The notes under the pieces: generated by a model | Told to the model about the DNA's origin: nothing | Databases searched by the model: none | What the model saw: the letters and a program-made list of their open reading frames with translations, nothing else | Source: Peribacillus glennii | GTDB lineage: Bacteria > Bacillota > Bacilli > Bacillales > DSM-1321 | NCBI RefSeq assembly: GCF_003429105.1 | Contig: NZ_QVTD01000003.1 | Location: forward strand, 1,178,001 to 1,242,000 | Direction: 5' to 3' | Length of the DNA: 64,000 nt | Part shown: positions 18,452 through 27,601 of the stretch, one piece after another | Layout of the letters: every line of letters starts with the position of its first letter | How positions within the stretch are numbered: position 1 is the first letter of the stretch | Translations under genes and position numbers: made by a program

Positions 18452-19513
18452 CTACAGGATTATTAGTTCTTTTGTTGAGTGTGTGAGCGTTTCATTTCCT
18501 CGGATTGTAATGATTGTGTCATCTTCTATACGGACACCGCCAACGCCAGGTATGTATATCCCCGGTTCTACGGTAACAGCCATGCCTGGTTCCAAAATGG
18601 TATCAGACCTTACGGATAGTGCCGGGCCTTCATGGACCTCCAGTCCGATGCCGTGACCTGTAGAATGGCCGAAGTATTGCCCATATCCTTTTTCAGAAAT
18701 AAAATTACGCGTGAGCGCGTCCGCTTCTTTTCCGGTCATGCCGGGCTTGATGCCTGCCATTCCCCTCAATTGCGCCTCAAGGACGATATCATATATCTCC
18801 TTTAATCTGGCGCTCGGCTTGCCTACTGCCACGGTACGTGTAATATCTGACACATATCCGTTGTAATATGCGCCATAGTCAAGGGTCACCAGATCCCCAG
18901 TTTCGATAACCTTGCTGGATGCCACCCCGTGAGGCAGTGCGCCCCGTTCACCGGATGCAACAATTGTATCAAATGATGAAGATGTTGCGCCCTGCTTTCT
19001 CATAAAGAATTCAAGCTCATTGGAGACTTCCAATTCTGTCAAGCCGGGCCTGATAAATTCGGCAATATGCATAAAGGCTGCATCGGCAATCTTTGCAGCT
19101 TCCTTTAATATCTTAATCTCAGATGATGTCTTTATCAAGCGTAACTTTTCGATCAGACCTGCCAGAGGAACCAGTTCACCTTCAAATGCTGCTTCGTATA
19201 CTTTGTATAAGGAGAAGGTCATGTGATCCTGTTCAAATCCTAACTTCTTGATGCCCATCGCTTTTGCCTGATTTGCCACTTCTTCTGTGATCAGCCCTTG
19301 ATGCTGGACAATTTCAAATCCCGCAGCCTGTTTTCCGGCCTGCTCTACATAACGGAAGTCGGTAATGAATTTGGCCTCTTGTTGTGAAATTAAGGCGACG
19401 CCTGCGGAACCCGTAAAGTTGGTCATATAACGCCGGTTATAGGTACTTGTAATTAAAAGTCCGTCAACCTGGGTTTTTTCGAGCTCTGCCCTGAACCGCT
19501 CCAATTTGTCCAT
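18452..19513 (-). CDS. yqhT: Xaa-Pro aminopeptidase family protein YqhT
   Basis: A 353-residue M24 metallopeptidase predicted to release the N-terminal residue from Xaa-Pro peptides. An N-terminal creatinase-like domain (~1-125) precedes the pita-bread catalytic domain. Metal ligands are visible in order: D in VTLDYGAYY, D in SDITRTV, H in GHSTGHGIG, E in TVEPGIYIPG and E in GVRIEDD. The start has an AGGAGAG site and the gene abuts aroQ. Confidence 0.93.
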   Translation of the reverse strand: MDKLERFRAELEKTQVDGLLITSTYNRRYMTNFTGSAGVALISQQEAKFITDFRYVEQAGKQAAGFEIVQHQGLITEEVANQAKAMGIKKLGFEQDHMTFSLYKVYEAAFEGELVPLAGLIEKLRLIKTSSEIKILKEAAKIADAAFMHIAEFIRPGLTELEVSNELEFFMRKQGATSSSFDTIVASGERGALPHGVASSKVIETGDLVTLDYGAYYNGYVSDITRTVAVGKPSARLKEIYDIVLEAQLRGMAGIKPGMTGKEADALTRNFISEKGYGQYFGHSTGHGIGLEVHEGPALSVRSDTILEPGMAVTVEPGIYIPGVGGVRIEDDTIITIRGNETLTHSTKELIIL

Positions 19514-19960
19514 TTAGTTTCTCTCCTTTAGGATATTAATGAGCGCCCGTAGCGCGAGTTCATACCCCTGAAGTCCGAGGCCGACGATTTGGCCCGCTGT
19601 CACAGGTGCCATAACGGACTGGTGCCTGAATTCCTCGCGGGCATGAATGTTTGAAATATGTACTTCAATTACAGGAATATCAATGCTTGCAATTGCATCC
19701 CTGACCGCATAACTGTAATGCGTAAATGCCCCGGGATTGATGATAATTCCCCCCACGCCGTTATCTTGGGCCCAATGGAGTTTATCGATGATGTCCCCTT
19801 CATGATTTGACTGAAAAAAGCTTGTATCGATTCCAAGCCCCTTTGCGCTTATCCCTAGCGAGCTTTCCAGGTCGGCAAGAGTGGCCAACCCATATTGCTC
19901 AGGTTCCCGTTTGCCCAGCCTATTGAGATTGGGCCCATTTATTACTAAGATTCTCCCCAT
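19514..19960 (-). CDS. aroQ: 3-dehydroquinate dehydratase, type II
   Basis: A 148-residue dodecameric shikimate-pathway enzyme converting 3-dehydroquinate to 3-dehydroshikimate. [16 protein letters not shown] (9-24) holds the catalytic Tyr and Arg. [16 protein letters not shown] (about 75-90) and [15 protein letters not shown] (about 99-113, catalytic His) are intact. Its stop directly precedes the yqhT start. Confidence 0.96.
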   Translation of the reverse strand: MGRILVINGPNLNRLGKREPEQYGLATLADLESSLGISAKGLGIDTSFFQSNHEGDIIDKLHWAQDNGVGGIIINPGAFTHYSYAVRDAIASIDIPVIEVHISNIHAREEFRHQSVMAPVTAGQIVGLGLQGYELALRALINILKERN

Positions 19961-20046
19961 GCTCCACCCGCTTTTTTCTGGGCCAATTTCTGTTATTCGC
20001 TAAAAACCGGCTGCCAGACTTATTGTTTAATAATCCGTTCTACTAT

Positions 20047-20077
20047 AGAAAAAAGAATGTTCAACATGAACATTCTA
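20047..20077 (-). terminator. Terminator after yqhR
   Basis: On the minus strand, GAATGTTC-ATGTT-GAACATTC is followed by TTTTTTC. The palindrome could be mistaken for an SOS-type operator, but the T-run and its place after yqhR favour a terminator. Confidence 0.75.
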
Positions 20078-20166
20078 CCATAATTCTAAATTTTCTAGCA
20101 CTAGAAATGAATGTGCCGGATGAAGCAGCGCATGCAACCATCATAACGATTTAGATCCGTAACAAA

Positions 20167-20676
20167 TTATGTTATGTCCGTTTCCGTTTTCACTTTGGTT
20201 TGCTTTTCGATTTCCTGATGTTCATAGGAAATTGAATAACCAACAAATACTCCATATATGACGAAAATACAAATGCCCGTGATAATCGTTTTGGCATTCA
20301 TTTTTGCAAAAGTCGGAAGGTCCGGAAACATCGGCCTGAAAATGAAAACCAGCAAAAGAAAGATGACCAAACCGTATAAGATTCCCGCAAATATATTCCT
20401 GGTTTTCTTTAATAACGCATAATAGACAAGTGCTGCAAAAATAGACAATATCCCAAAGAACAACATCGACATCACAACCCCGAGCCAGCCGTCCACCCAG
20501 GACAGGTCTGTCCAGGATGTCAGAATAAATTTTGGGCTATAGTCCATCAGATTGAAGTAAAAAACGAACTGGAGGGCTAAGCACAACAATATACCGCCCG
20601 TAAACCCAATAATGATCGTATCTTTTATAAGAGATACATGCCCATATCCATCTTTTTCATTATTTTCTCCATTCAT
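20167..20676 (-). CDS. yqhR: Conserved membrane protein YqhR
   Basis: A 169-residue predicted membrane protein with four hydrophobic helices (about 22-42, 66-86, 96-118, 130-150) and a short charged C-terminus. The start MNGENNEKDG is chosen because GGAGGTGAAAGGA precedes that ATG; an earlier in-frame ATG would add 37 residues without a site. Function is unknown. It is divergent from yqhQ, with the promoters of both in 20677-20835. Confidence 0.85.
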   Translation of the reverse strand: MNGENNEKDGYGHVSLIKDTIIIGFTGGILLCLALQFVFYFNLMDYSPKFILTSWTDLSWVDGWLGVVMSMLFFGILSIFAALVYYALLKKTRNIFAGILYGLVIFLLLVFIFRPMFPDLPTFAKMNAKTIITGICIFVIYGVFVGYSISYEHQEIEKQTKVKTETDIT

Positions 20677-20835
20677 TCCTTTCACCTCCGTTATGCAGTA
20701 TGCCCATAAATAACACAAACGATAATAGTACAAAAATTCGGCTTTATCTTGTATGATATAAGTACCAATAAATAGCTTCCAACACAAAAAACACGGAATG
20801 CATAAGGTAAATTAACAACATAGGTTGGTGTAAAA

Positions 20836-21783
20836 ATGTCCGAGAACCAAAAACAGGTATACGGAGGCCAGGCGGTCGTGGAGGGCGTCATGTTCGGCGG
20901 CAAACACCACACGGTTACCGCTGTACGGCGAAAGGATTCATCAATAGAGTATTTTCATGTACCACGGGAAGATAAGCCTTTCCTGCATAAAATGAAGAAA
21001 GTTCCGTTCTTGAGGGGCATTGTTGCGATCATCAATTCCAGTGCGAATGGATCGAAGCATCTGACTTTTTCTTCTGAACGTTTCGAAGTTGATCCGGCAG
21101 ATGATGAAAAAGTCCAAGAGGAAGCTAAAGTGTCAAAAATGACAATGTGGCTTGGAGTGGCCGCTATCGGCGTACTCTCATTCATTTTTGGAAAGCTGCT
21201 TTTTACTTTGATCCCGGTGTTGCTGGCTGATTTGACAGAACCTGTTTTCGAAAGCAAAACGTCGCAAATTCTGGTCGAGGGCTTTTTCAAGCTGCTGCTT
21301 TTGTTTTTCTATATCTATTTTGTCTCGTTGACACCTATTATAAAAAGGGTGTTTCAGTACCACGGCGCGGAGCACAAAGTGATCAATTGTTTTGAAAGCG
21401 GCAAAGAGCTTACTGTAGAAAATGTCCAAGCCTCGTCAAGGCTCCACTATCGTTGCGGCAGCAGCTTCATCCTGTTCACCGTCTTCGTCGGTGTTTTTGT
21501 ATATATGTTTTTCCCGACCGACCCTCTTTGGCTCAGGATTGTGAACCGGATTTTGCTCATTCCAGTGGTGCTTGGGATTTCATTTGAAGTGCTGCAATTG
21601 ACAAATAAGTGGAGAGAGATCCCGTTCCTTCGTTTTTTCGGCTATCCGGGATTATGGCTCCAGCTCTTAACCACAAAGGAACCAGATGACAGCCAAGTTG
21701 AAGTGGCCCTGGCCTCCTTCAATGAGCTTCTTAGATTGGAAAACGAGACAAATGAAGGTTTAAAGACAGAAAATATTGTGTAA
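20836..21783 (+). CDS. yqhQ: DUF1385 membrane protein YqhQ
   Basis: A 315-residue integral membrane protein of the DUF1385/YqhQ family, of unknown biochemical role. The diagnostic N-terminus YGGQAVVEGVMFGGKHH (8-24), YHGAEHKVINCFESG (about 175-189) and SRLHYRCGSSFILF (about 202-215) are present, with about four membrane helices between residues 96 and 265. The histidines and cysteines in YHGAEHK and RCGSS look like potential metal ligands, which is inference only. It starts a plus-strand segment with yqhP. Confidence 0.9.
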   Translation: MSENQKQVYGGQAVVEGVMFGGKHHTVTAVRRKDSSIEYFHVPREDKPFLHKMKKVPFLRGIVAIINSSANGSKHLTFSSERFEVDPADDEKVQEEAKVSKMTMWLGVAAIGVLSFIFGKLLFTLIPVLLADLTEPVFESKTSQILVEGFFKLLLLFFYIYFVSLTPIIKRVFQYHGAEHKVINCFESGKELTVENVQASSRLHYRCGSSFILFTVFVGVFVYMFFPTDPLWLRIVNRILLIPVVLGISFEVLQLTNKWREIPFLRFFGYPGLWLQLLTTKEPDDSQVEVALASFNELLRLENETNEGLKTENIV

Positions 21784-21887
21784 AATTACGTTATAGGAAA
21801 AATAAGTAAACGCTTCTGTTATTTATTTAAAAAACAAGTTTAAAATCCATAAAACTTGCTCATGATGCTCTTAAGGAGGTGTCTTTG

Positions 21888-22262
21888 TTGAATCGTTCCA
21901 GACCATACATTATCTATTGTCTCATTGCACTTGCCTTTATTGGCCTCGCAAGCCAATTGATCCAAAACCCCGGTGGGCTATTCAGAAGCTTGTTGATGAT
22001 TGCATTGGTGACGGGAATTGTTTATTTCGTATATAAACGATTGACAAAGGATAAACCTGTAAAAAAAGAGCAACGGGCATTTATCAAGGCCGCTCGCCAA
22101 TCGAAAAAACGACAGAAACTTAAAACAAAAGAACGCAGTAATGTTGCAAGCTTTTCTTTAGCCAGATCCTCAAAAATAATTAAACCGCGAAAGAAATCCG
22201 ACGTTCAATTGACCGTCATTGAAGGCAAAAAAAATAAAAAGAAAAATCGGGCTTTGTTTTGA
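21888..22262 (+). CDS. yqhP: Conserved hypothetical protein YqhP
   Basis: A 124-residue protein with two N-terminal hydrophobic helices (about 8-24 and 30-48) and a very basic C-terminal tail (KKRQKLKTKERS, KPRKKSD, KKNKKKNR). The start is TTG at 21888 with AAGGAGG 8 bases upstream; GTG and TTG codons just before it are too close to the site. Function is unknown. The terminator begins inside the last codons. Confidence 0.8.
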   Translation: MNRSRPYIIYCLIALAFIGLASQLIQNPGGLFRSLLMIALVTGIVYFVYKRLTKDKPVKKEQRAFIKAARQSKKRQKLKTKERSNVASFSLARSSKIIKPRKKSDVQLTVIEGKKNKKKNRALF

Positions 22263-22279
22263 AACAGCCCGATTTTTTG
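22242..22279. terminator. Shared terminator between yqhP and yqhO
   Basis: AAAAATCGGGCT and AGCCCGATTTTTT form a near-perfect stem with T-runs on both strands. It can end yqhP (plus) and yqhO (minus) transcription; the yqhP stop codon is in the loop. Confidence 0.85.
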
Positions 22280-22305
22280 TGCTTACATTCTAAGCCTTGC
22301 AACCT

Positions 22306-23193
22306 TTAGTATGTCCATCGCCTCAGAAATTTTTCAGTCGATTTCCTGCCTTCGTTAATTAGTACCGCTTTGTTTTTTTCCGTTAATTCAAATTCAGTAG
22401 CCGACACGCCCTTCATTGGGATAAATATTATATTTTTTACATGCTTTCTCGATATATAGCGGGAATCATGGGCATCCTTCATGGTTTTAAACAGGGCATT
22501 GAACATTTCTATCGCATTATCGATTTCATGCGGCTTTTTACATTCTTCGCCTCCGCTCAATTTCAAGCCGAGGACGGGGCGAACTTTTTTCACATGTTCC
22601 GAATCAAACAGCCACATGGGAAAATTGCTTAGAACCCCTCCGTCAACGAAAACATGGGCCCTGCTGTCCTTGTTAACCGACAGCTTCACCGGCTCGAAAA
22701 AATAAGGAATGCTGCAGCTCATACGAACGGCTTTCGCAACCGGGAAACTGCCCGGGTCAATTCCGTATTTTGGCAGGTCATCAGGGATTACCACCAGCCT
22801 CCCGTTTGTTATGTCAGAGACGATAATCCTCAAAGCCTGATATGGAAGGTCGGAAAAGGTATAAACCCCTTTCGCCGCAAGTTTTTCTCCGATCCACTTT
22901 TCAAGGGCATCACCCTTGTATAACCCCAGCTTCCAATATATCATCAGCCACTTTGCAAAGGGAATCGGCAGATAGCTCCTCCGGTTATCCAGCAGATCTG
23001 TTGTATCCATCTCGTCCAATATGTCGATCATCTCATTTCCTGAATAACCTGCCGAAGTGAATGAAGCTATGATCGATCCTGCACTCGTCCCGGCGGTGCG
23101 GCAGAATGTAAAACCTTTTTGCTCCAGCACCTGAACAGCCCCGACGAGGGCAAATCCTTTAATTCCGCCACCGGAAAATACCCCGTCTATCAT
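22306..23193 (-). CDS. yqhO: Patatin-like phospholipase family protein YqhO
   Basis: A 295-residue patatin-fold protein, predicted to hydrolyse acyl lipids with a Ser-Asp dyad. The oxyanion loop FSGGGIKGFALVG is at 6-18, the nucleophile motif GTSAGS near 36-41 (Ser 38) and the Asp in DGG near 184-186. No signal peptide, so it is predicted cytosolic. A GTG directly before the ATG could also serve as the start. The substrate is not deducible. Confidence 0.9.
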   Translation of the reverse strand: MIDGVFSGGGIKGFALVGAVQVLEQKGFTFCRTAGTSAGSIIASFTSAGYSGNEMIDILDEMDTTDLLDNRRSYLPIPFAKWLMIYWKLGLYKGDALEKWIGEKLAAKGVYTFSDLPYQALRIIVSDITNGRLVVIPDDLPKYGIDPGSFPVAKAVRMSCSIPYFFEPVKLSVNKDSRAHVFVDGGVLSNFPMWLFDSEHVKKVRPVLGLKLSGGEECKKPHEIDNAIEMFNALFKTMKDAHDSRYISRKHVKNIIFIPMKGVSATEFELTEKNKAVLINEGRKSTEKFLRRWTY

Positions 23194-23282
23194 CACATTG
23201 GCCCACCCCTGTTAAAGGCTTTTTTATACTTTAAGCAAGGGATAAGTCATCTGTTACTATTTTTTCATCAAGCTTGTGCAGT

Positions 23283-24308
23283 TCAAGTAAAGTACTGAAC
23301 TTCACTTTCTGGAAAAAACTTTGCGATATACCCTTTTATTGTGGATTCCAACTGGGCAGCCTCTTCTGTCTGGTATACATATTTGCCGATTCCATACCTT
23401 CCCCATTTATATTTGCGCTTCGATTCATCCAGTTCAAGCTTTGTTTTTGGGTAATTTTTCTGAATGACTTTTTTTGCAGGGGCGGTAAAACGGTGCTGAA
23501 TCAGTTCGAAGGTCAAATTCGATACATCGAGCCCCTGTAACGAATCGCTGAGCCGTTCAAATAATTCATGATAACCTGTTTTCCAGTCCTCATGAATGTA
23601 AATCGGCGCAACGATAAAACCTAGTGGATAGCCTGCGTCTGCTACCTTGCGCGCAGCTTGAATCCTTTCTTCAAACGAAGACGTCCCCGGTTCAAAATTT
23701 TTAATGACATAACGTGAATTGATGCTAAAACGAAACCGTGTCTTGCCATTGTGTTTCGCGTCAAGCAAATGGTCGACGTGATGAAATTTTGTAACGAATC
23801 TTAAAAGTCCATGATTTGTTTCCCCGAAAAACTCAATCGCCTTCTTTAATGAGTGGGTCAGATGGTCGATTCCGACAATATCAGAAGTACAAGCTGCTTC
23901 AAACCGGGTAATTTCCGGCATTCTCTCATCCATATATTTCTTCGCAGCGTCAAAAATCTCATCCAGATTCACATAGGTCCGGATATAAGGCTTGCTGCCA
24001 AGCGTCGTCTGGAGGTAGCAATAATGGCAGTGCCCCATGCACCCGGTGGCCAGCGGTATCGCATATTCGGCAGATGGTTTCGATGTGTCGAACTTCAATG
24101 TCTTCCTGATCCCGACAACGAGTGTCGATTTTGCAATCCGGTATTTCTGAAGGTCTGTTTCTCCTGGCAGTCCCCTGATTTGGTTATGGGATGTCGTTTC
24201 CCGGATTTCTATGTTCATACCCTCAAATTTCTCCTTCAATTCCCTGCCAAGCGGATAATCCAACGCCTGCGGTTCTATATAAACAAGCTGTGGGATAAAT
24301 GGTTTCAT
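23283..24308 (-). CDS. splB: Spore photoproduct lyase
   Basis: A 341-residue radical SAM enzyme that reverses the spore photoproduct (5-thyminyl-5,6-dihydrothymine) during germination. The cluster motif CMGHCHYC at ~90-97 binds the 4Fe-4S cluster, and the conserved cysteine of CTSDIVGIDHLTH (about 140) matches the catalytic Cys141. Similarity to B. subtilis SplB is high across the whole length, including the terminal FFPESEVQYFT. AAAGGAG lies upstream. B. subtilis has splA just before it; I see none here. Confidence 0.96.
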   Translation of the reverse strand: MKPFIPQLVYIEPQALDYPLGRELKEKFEGMNIEIRETTSHNQIRGLPGETDLQKYRIAKSTLVVGIRKTLKFDTSKPSAEYAIPLATGCMGHCHYCYLQTTLGSKPYIRTYVNLDEIFDAAKKYMDERMPEITRFEAACTSDIVGIDHLTHSLKKAIEFFGETNHGLLRFVTKFHHVDHLLDAKHNGKTRFRFSINSRYVIKNFEPGTSSFEERIQAARKVADAGYPLGFIVAPIYIHEDWKTGYHELFERLSDSLQGLDVSNLTFELIQHRFTAPAKKVIQKNYPKTKLELDESKRKYKWGRYGIGKYVYQTEEAAQLESTIKGYIAKFFPESEVQYFT

Positions 24309-24464
24309 ATTTTTACTGCTCCTTTGTAAAAGGGTATGTTTGTCAGTAATGAGGGTTTAAAAAAATGACACCCTAATCCAGTAAGGATAGTTTCTCTGTA
24401 TCCCTTACTTCTAATTACGGAATTATTATGGAAAAATCATTTCCAGCAGAAGGAGACAATTCAA

Positions 24465-24653
24465 ATGAAAAAAAGAGAGCAACAATATGAGACATATGCC
24501 CCAAAGGAACCCAAGCTTACCATTGAAACAGACCATACCTATCCGAATGCAAATAATGTTCCAGGCGATTCTGTAGATGAATATATGTTTCTAAAAACGG
24601 CAAACGGAATTTTGGCAGGTCAAGAAATTGGACAGCAAAATGAAAATTTATAG
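24465..24653 (+). CDS. Small hydrophilic protein, unknown
   Basis: A 62-residue polar protein with a good start: AGAAGGAGA lies 9 bases before the ATG. It ends NGILAGQEIGQQNENL. The DSVDEYMFLKTANGIL segment is faintly like small DUF4025/YozQ-type Bacillus proteins, which is a weak resemblance. It is divergent from splB and followed by its own terminator, so it is a single-gene transcript. Proximity to splB could suggest sporulation expression, but I could not identify a promoter class. Confidence 0.65.
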   Translation: MKKREQQYETYAPKEPKLTIETDHTYPNANNVPGDSVDEYMFLKTANGILAGQEIGQQNENL

Positions 24654-24679
24654 TTGATCCAAACAGCGTGCAATACTAA

Positions 24680-24720
24680 CGCCCGGTTACAAATCAAATG
24701 TGACCGGGCTTCCTCTTTTC
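24680..24720 (+). terminator. Terminator after small gene
   Basis: GCCCGGTTAC at 24681-24690 pairs with the GTGACCGGGC at 24700-24709, followed on the plus strand by TTCCTCTTTT. On the minus strand there is no T-run, so it serves the plus gene; it ends at the stop of the convergent MFS gene. Confidence 0.7.
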
Positions 24721-25958
24721 TATGAATGCGTCTTATTGGGTTGCGATTTATCGCTGTGAATACATTTCCAAACAATGAATAAGAGTAGTATGCCTATGAC
24801 TCCCGAAACAATATAGGTTACATTTAAATAGTTTTCCATCAAAATGGACATAATGGGTGGCCCGAATGCCACGCCGATAAATCTGGTGGAACTATAAAAG
24901 GACGAAATGGTTCCTCTTTCTTCTTTCTCTATATTTTCGGTAATCATAGCATCCAATGTTGGAAGCAATGCGCCTATCGCAATGCCAACCAGGCTGGTGA
25001 CCACCAACAGAATGAACAGCCTCTCTTTGGCAAAGCCCACAAATACGACGCTAACAGAAATAACAATCAGGCAGGCCATAATCAGTTTTTTCATTAAAGA
25101 CAGGCTGCCTTTTATTTTCTTTCCGCTTATATATGAAGCAATACAGAGCAGAAGCAGAGGGATCGCCATGATAAACCCTTTTATTATACCTTTTAAATCG
25201 TGCAGCTTCTCTAGTGTGTCCGACATGAAAAACAGTACCCCAAATAAAATTAGCATTAGAAAGGCACCCAACAAAAAAACGGTAAACAGCCATTTTCTTT
25301 CTCGTTTAAAAATCCTTTTGGTTGAATGGATAAAATCCTTGAACTTCTTTGGTTCCTCTTTCTCTTTGGGTACTCTTATAAAGAAAAAGACGAGGGCAAT
25401 GGAAATGAGACTAAAAAAGGAAATCGAGAAAAACGGCAAAAACCATAAAACCGCGGCAAATATAGATCCTAGTATCGGGCTTAGCACCTTTCCGAATGTA
25501 TTGCCGGTCTCTATGATGCCCAAGCAGGAGCTTGTCTTTTCATCATCATCTTTATACAAATCGCCTACTAATGGCAAAATGATCGGAAAAGCTCCCGAAG
25601 CCCCGATCCCTTGCAATATCCGCCCTATAATAATCCAAGTAAAGGGCTCTTCACTCTTCCATGAAGCATAGCCAGCGATTAACCCTCCAATTAAGGTTAT
25701 GATCAAGGCTGGAATGAGTACTTTTTTTCTGCCAAACTTATCTGATAAATAACCGGCAACCGGGATCAAAAATATGGAAGCAAGGGAATAGCTGGTGATA
25801 ATCATACTGGATTGAAATGAAGTGATGCCTACCTTATCCTCAAGCATTGGCAGGACAGGAATGAGCATGGAATTGCCAAGTGTCATCACAAGGGGAATCG
25901 ATGCCATGCTTATTATGCACCAGACACTGACTTCATTTTCTAGTTTCTGCTTTACCAT
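24720..25958 (-). CDS. Major facilitator superfamily efflux transporter
   Basis: A 412-residue protein with 12 predicted membrane helices, of the drug:H+ antiporter-1 type. Motif A appears as YLSDKFGRKKVL (about 70-81), and GRILQGIGASGAFPIILPL (about 112-130) matches the family motif C region. A charged central loop (about 195-215) joins the two halves. The substrate cannot be told from sequence: multidrug or siderophore export are both known in this subfamily. It lies in the variable block between splB and nrdJ, where B. subtilis carries other genes. Confidence 0.85.
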   Translation of the reverse strand: MVKQKLENEVSVWCIISMASIPLVMTLGNSMLIPVLPMLEDKVGITSFQSSMIITSYSLASIFLIPVAGYLSDKFGRKKVLIPALIITLIGGLIAGYASWKSEEPFTWIIIGRILQGIGASGAFPIILPLVGDLYKDDDEKTSSCLGIIETGNTFGKVLSPILGSIFAAVLWFLPFFSISFFSLISIALVFFFIRVPKEKEEPKKFKDFIHSTKRIFKRERKWLFTVFLLGAFLMLILFGVLFFMSDTLEKLHDLKGIIKGFIMAIPLLLLCIASYISGKKIKGSLSLMKKLIMACLIVISVSVVFVGFAKERLFILLVVTSLVGIAIGALLPTLDAMITENIEKEERGTISSFYSSTRFIGVAFGPPIMSILMENYLNVTYIVSGVIGILLLFIVWKCIHSDKSQPNKTHS

Positions 25959-26256
25959 TCCTACACCTCAGCAAATGTTTATTAGTTGTATATTGTCCTA
26001 ACTTGATGAAAAGATCTCGAACAAAATAAGGAAATTAATGACCTAAATAGGTTATTGGAGTAATAACGAATAAAAAAGCCATTTAAACGGTAATGTTTAT
26101 TGAACAATTGAACTGAAATCCATGGCAAATAGAATTGTGCCGTTTGAAGCGCCATATATGTAACTTGATGGCGCAGACTAAAAAACCCGGCAGGATTTGT
26201 GAACTGCACCCCAATTGTTAGACACTTGAAGTCTAATAATTGGAGGTGCTTTTTTA

Positions 26257-26763
26257 TTGGCCAAATTTACAGTAGAACAAAAAATTAACGGAGTAAAACA
26301 GTATTTAAGTGGTGGTGAAGGACATAGAATCATTGCTGAGAGAATCGGTGTACATTCCTCTGTATTTCTAAATTGGATTAAACAATACGAACTTCATGGC
26401 AATGAAGCATTTCTAAAACGCTATACAAACTATTCCGTTCAATATAAACTAGACGTACTAAACTATATGAACGATAATGGGACGTCTATAAATGAAACAG
26501 CTGCCATTTTTAATATCCCTTCTCCCTCAAGGGTGCGCGAATGGTTAAAGGCTTTTGAGTCTGGAGGAATAGACGCCTTAAATCCAAAGATAAAGGGGCG
26601 TCTTCCCATGAAAAAAGATAATCAAAAACCGGACAAAAAAGGAACTACAGAAACTTTGCAGGAAGAATTAGAACGTTTACGTATGGAGAATGCCTATTTA
26701 AAAAAGTTGAATGCCTTAGTTCAAAACAAGGAAAAATCACCAAACAAGACAAAGCGCAAGTAG
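26257..26763 (+). CDS. IS150-group transposase OrfA
   Basis: A 168-residue DNA-binding protein with two helix-turn-helix units: GVKQYLSGGEGHRIIAERIGVHSSVFLNWIKQYE (about 11-44, split here by position) and NETAAIFNIPSPSRVREWLKAF (about 80-101). A leucine zipper ends the protein (LEELERLRMENAYLKKLNAL region). The start is TTG at 26257, with GGAGGTG 7-8 bases upstream. AAAAAAG at 26700-26706 is the expected -1 frameshift site for making the OrfAB fusion. Confidence 0.9.
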   Translation: MAKFTVEQKINGVKQYLSGGEGHRIIAERIGVHSSVFLNWIKQYELHGNEAFLKRYTNYSVQYKLDVLNYMNDNGTSINETAAIFNIPSPSRVREWLKAFESGGIDALNPKIKGRLPMKKDNQKPDKKGTTETLQEELERLRMENAYLKKLNALVQNKEKSPNKTKRK

Positions 26764-27601
26764 TCTATGAATTAAGGCATAACTTTCCGGTGAACGCTCT
26801 TATTAAACTGGCGGATATCCCTCGTAGCTCCTATTACTACTTGGTGAAAAAAATGGGTCAGCCTGATCCAGATGCAGAACTAAAAAATTGCATTCAGACT
26901 ATTTTTGACGAACATGAGGGGTGGTATGGCTACCGCCGTATCCGTGACGAGCTAAGAAATCCAGGCCACAAGGTAAATCATAAGAGAGTACAACGAATCA
27001 TGAATGAACTAGGTCTAAAATGTTTAGTTCGTATGAAGAAATATAGATCTTACAAAGGAACAGTTGGCAAAATAGCTCCTAAATTTTGGACCGTAACTTT
27101 AAGGCTGAAAAACCAAAGGAGAAGTGGGCAACTGATATTACGGAGTTTAAATTGTTTGGAGAGAAGCTATATTTATCCCCCATTTTGGATTTATATAATG
27201 GTGAAGTAATTACATATACAATGGGAACAAGACCAGCCTACTCACTCGTCTCAACTATGTTAGATCAAGCTTTTGATCGTTTAACAGAGGATGATACACT
27301 CCTCCTTCATTCCGATCAAGGCTGGCATTATCAAATGAAAAAATACCAGCACACCCTAAAAGGACGAGGAATTACACAAAGTATGTCTCGTAAGGGAAAC
27401 TGTTACGATTATGCCGTTGTAGAAAATTTCTTTGGCATCCTGAAATCAGAATTTCTTTATCTAAAGGAATTTGAAAGTATTCAGCACTTTAAGGACGAAC
27501 TAGTGAAATATATCCATTACTATAACCACAAACGAATTAAGGCAAAATTAAAAGGCATGAGCCCGGTACAATACCGAGTTCATGCCCTCCAATCTGCCTA
27601 A
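26706..27601 (+). pseudogene. IS150-group transposase OrfB, frameshifted
   Basis: After a -1 shift at the slippery site the frame continues as VECLSSKQGKITKQ and on through HEGWYGYRRIRDELR, then breaks at about 27085-27095. There one base appears lost near CCTAAATTTTGG, and the reading frame moves to one starting ILDRNFKAEKPKEKWATDIT-like sequence at 27086. The catalytic DDE residues are all in the second part: D in TDITEF, D in LLLHSDQGWHYQM and E in VVENFFGILKSE. The enzyme would be functional only with two shifts, so I call it a pseudogene. Confidence 0.85.

Noticed and set aside
20055-20075. GAATGTTC/GAACATTC palindrome as an SOS or other operator
   Set aside because: It lies after yqhR with a run of T on the minus strand and far from a gene start, so a terminator explains it.
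25959-26199. Minus-strand 75-codon frame beside the IS
   Set aside because: It begins in the split terminator, has no ribosome site and resembles no family; not called as a gene.
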